5,795 bases of DNA, taken from an uncultured Lachnospiraceae bacterium (GTDB lineage Bacteria > Bacillota > Clostridia > Lachnospirales > Lachnospiraceae). The stretch is taken from NCBI GenBank assembly GCA_934352055.1, contig CAKRJY010000032.1:1-5795 (forward strand), written 5' to 3'. The position numbers and the translations under genes were made by a program. Shown here one piece after another: positions 5,573-5,795 of the stretch. Position 1 is the stretch's first letter. Every line of letters starts with the position of its first letter. The notes beneath the pieces were generated by a model, which was not told the DNA's origin, did not search any database, and saw only the letters and a program-made list of their open reading frames with translations.

Positions 5573-5612
5573 AAAACAGGCAAGCCGTTTTAATCTGCGG
5601 CTTGCCTGTTTT
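5573..5612 (+). terminator. Perfect 15-bp intrinsic terminator abutting the repeat array
   Basis: AAAACAGGCAAGCCG (5573-5587) pairs perfectly with CGGCTTGCCTGTTTT (5598-5612) around a ten-base loop. On the plus strand it is followed by ATTTTGAG, which lengthens the T-rich tail. On the minus strand the stem also ends in TTTT, so bidirectional action is possible. There is no gene immediately upstream on the plus strand. The terminator starts on the base after the last 9-bp unit, which suggests that the repeat region itself is transcribed. Confidence 0.8.
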
Positions 5613-5795
5613 ATTTTGAGTAATGTGGCAGGTTTTTTGCCCCGTTACCTGTTAAAATGGATTTAGATATTTTGTAAAAGTGCAAGGGTTTTTAGCACAA
5701 TGGGTGATATGCTGGTTTTGAAGTGTATTTGGGTATTTAGTCAGATGTGAAATCTTTAAAATATTTTTTCTTTGCGACATATTTGACCGTTTCTC

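Larger units (their letters stand above)
4720..5795. other. Gene-free region of about 1.08 kb upstream of the operon
   Basis: Neither strand has an open frame here with a good ribosome binding site and recognisable protein character. The contents are the operon promoter candidate, a LexA-like box, the dyad duplication, two hairpin modules and a terminator, each listed separately. The last 183 bases (5613-5795) are AT-rich and show nothing firm beyond a 47-codon minus-strand open frame that enters from the right edge and stops at 5652. An upstream gene or mobile-element backbone may begin beyond 5795. Confidence 0.6.

Noticed and set aside
5007..5612. Insertion sequence or MITE
   Set aside because: No transposase frame and no terminal inverted repeats with flanking target duplications could be identified at the region's ends.
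5652..5795. 47-codon minus-strand open frame entering from the right edge, with a hairpin about 40 bases after its stop
   Set aside because: It could be a gene tail ended by the 5573-5612 terminator, but its AT-rich, Asn/Thr/Lys/His-rich composition matches no family seen. Too short to call without the sequence beyond 5795.

Overview
The window looks like part of a Firmicutes chromosome, probably a Clostridia (Oscillospiraceae/Ruminococcaceae-type) genome. Three things point there: strong AGGAG-type ribosome binding sites, a TTG start codon, and a YhaO/YhaN-like gene pair of the kind known from Gram-positive bacteria. The genus cannot be read from the sequence.

Layout. Bases 1-75 are the 3' end of a plus-strand gene whose C-terminus resembles deoxyribose-phosphate aldolase (DeoC), followed by a strong hairpin terminator (116-154). 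A short convergent spacer with two weaker hairpins (about 155-388) separates it from a two-gene minus-strand operon. Read in transcription order, the operon is a 358-residue metallophosphoesterase/DNA exonuclease of the YhaO/SbcD/Mre11 type (4719 to 3643). It overlaps by four bases (ATGA) a 1085-residue Rad50/SbcC/YhaN-type coiled-coil ATPase (3646 to 389). The ATPase carries a two-segment membrane hairpin in the middle of its coiled coil and has no CxxC zinc hook. The pair probably forms a membrane-tethered Mre11-Rad50-like nuclease/ATPase complex.

Upstream of the operon, 4720-5795 (about 1.08 kb) has no convincing protein gene but is dense with ordered structure. It holds, in order: a promoter candidate with three helically phased ACTGTA repeats (4780-4817); a GAAC-N4-GTTC LexA-box-like site (4963-4975); a degenerate tandem duplication of about 110 bp, each copy carrying two GTGAATCA-type dyads about 42 bp apart (5007 to about 5210); a possible junction closed by G6/C6 (5232-5306); two homologous long hairpin modules made of 9-bp (G/A)TGACGnnn units facing each other across a shared ATATCCC-containing core (5321-5416 and 5477-5572); and a perfect 15-bp terminator stem that starts on the base after the last 9-bp unit (5573-5612).

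The most interesting candidate is 5232-5612. It could be a plus-strand structured non-coding RNA ending in its own terminator, or alternatively an iteron-type protein-binding or replication region left by a mobile element. G.U-compatible changes in both long stems fit plus-strand RNA, but no gene in the window identifies its partner.
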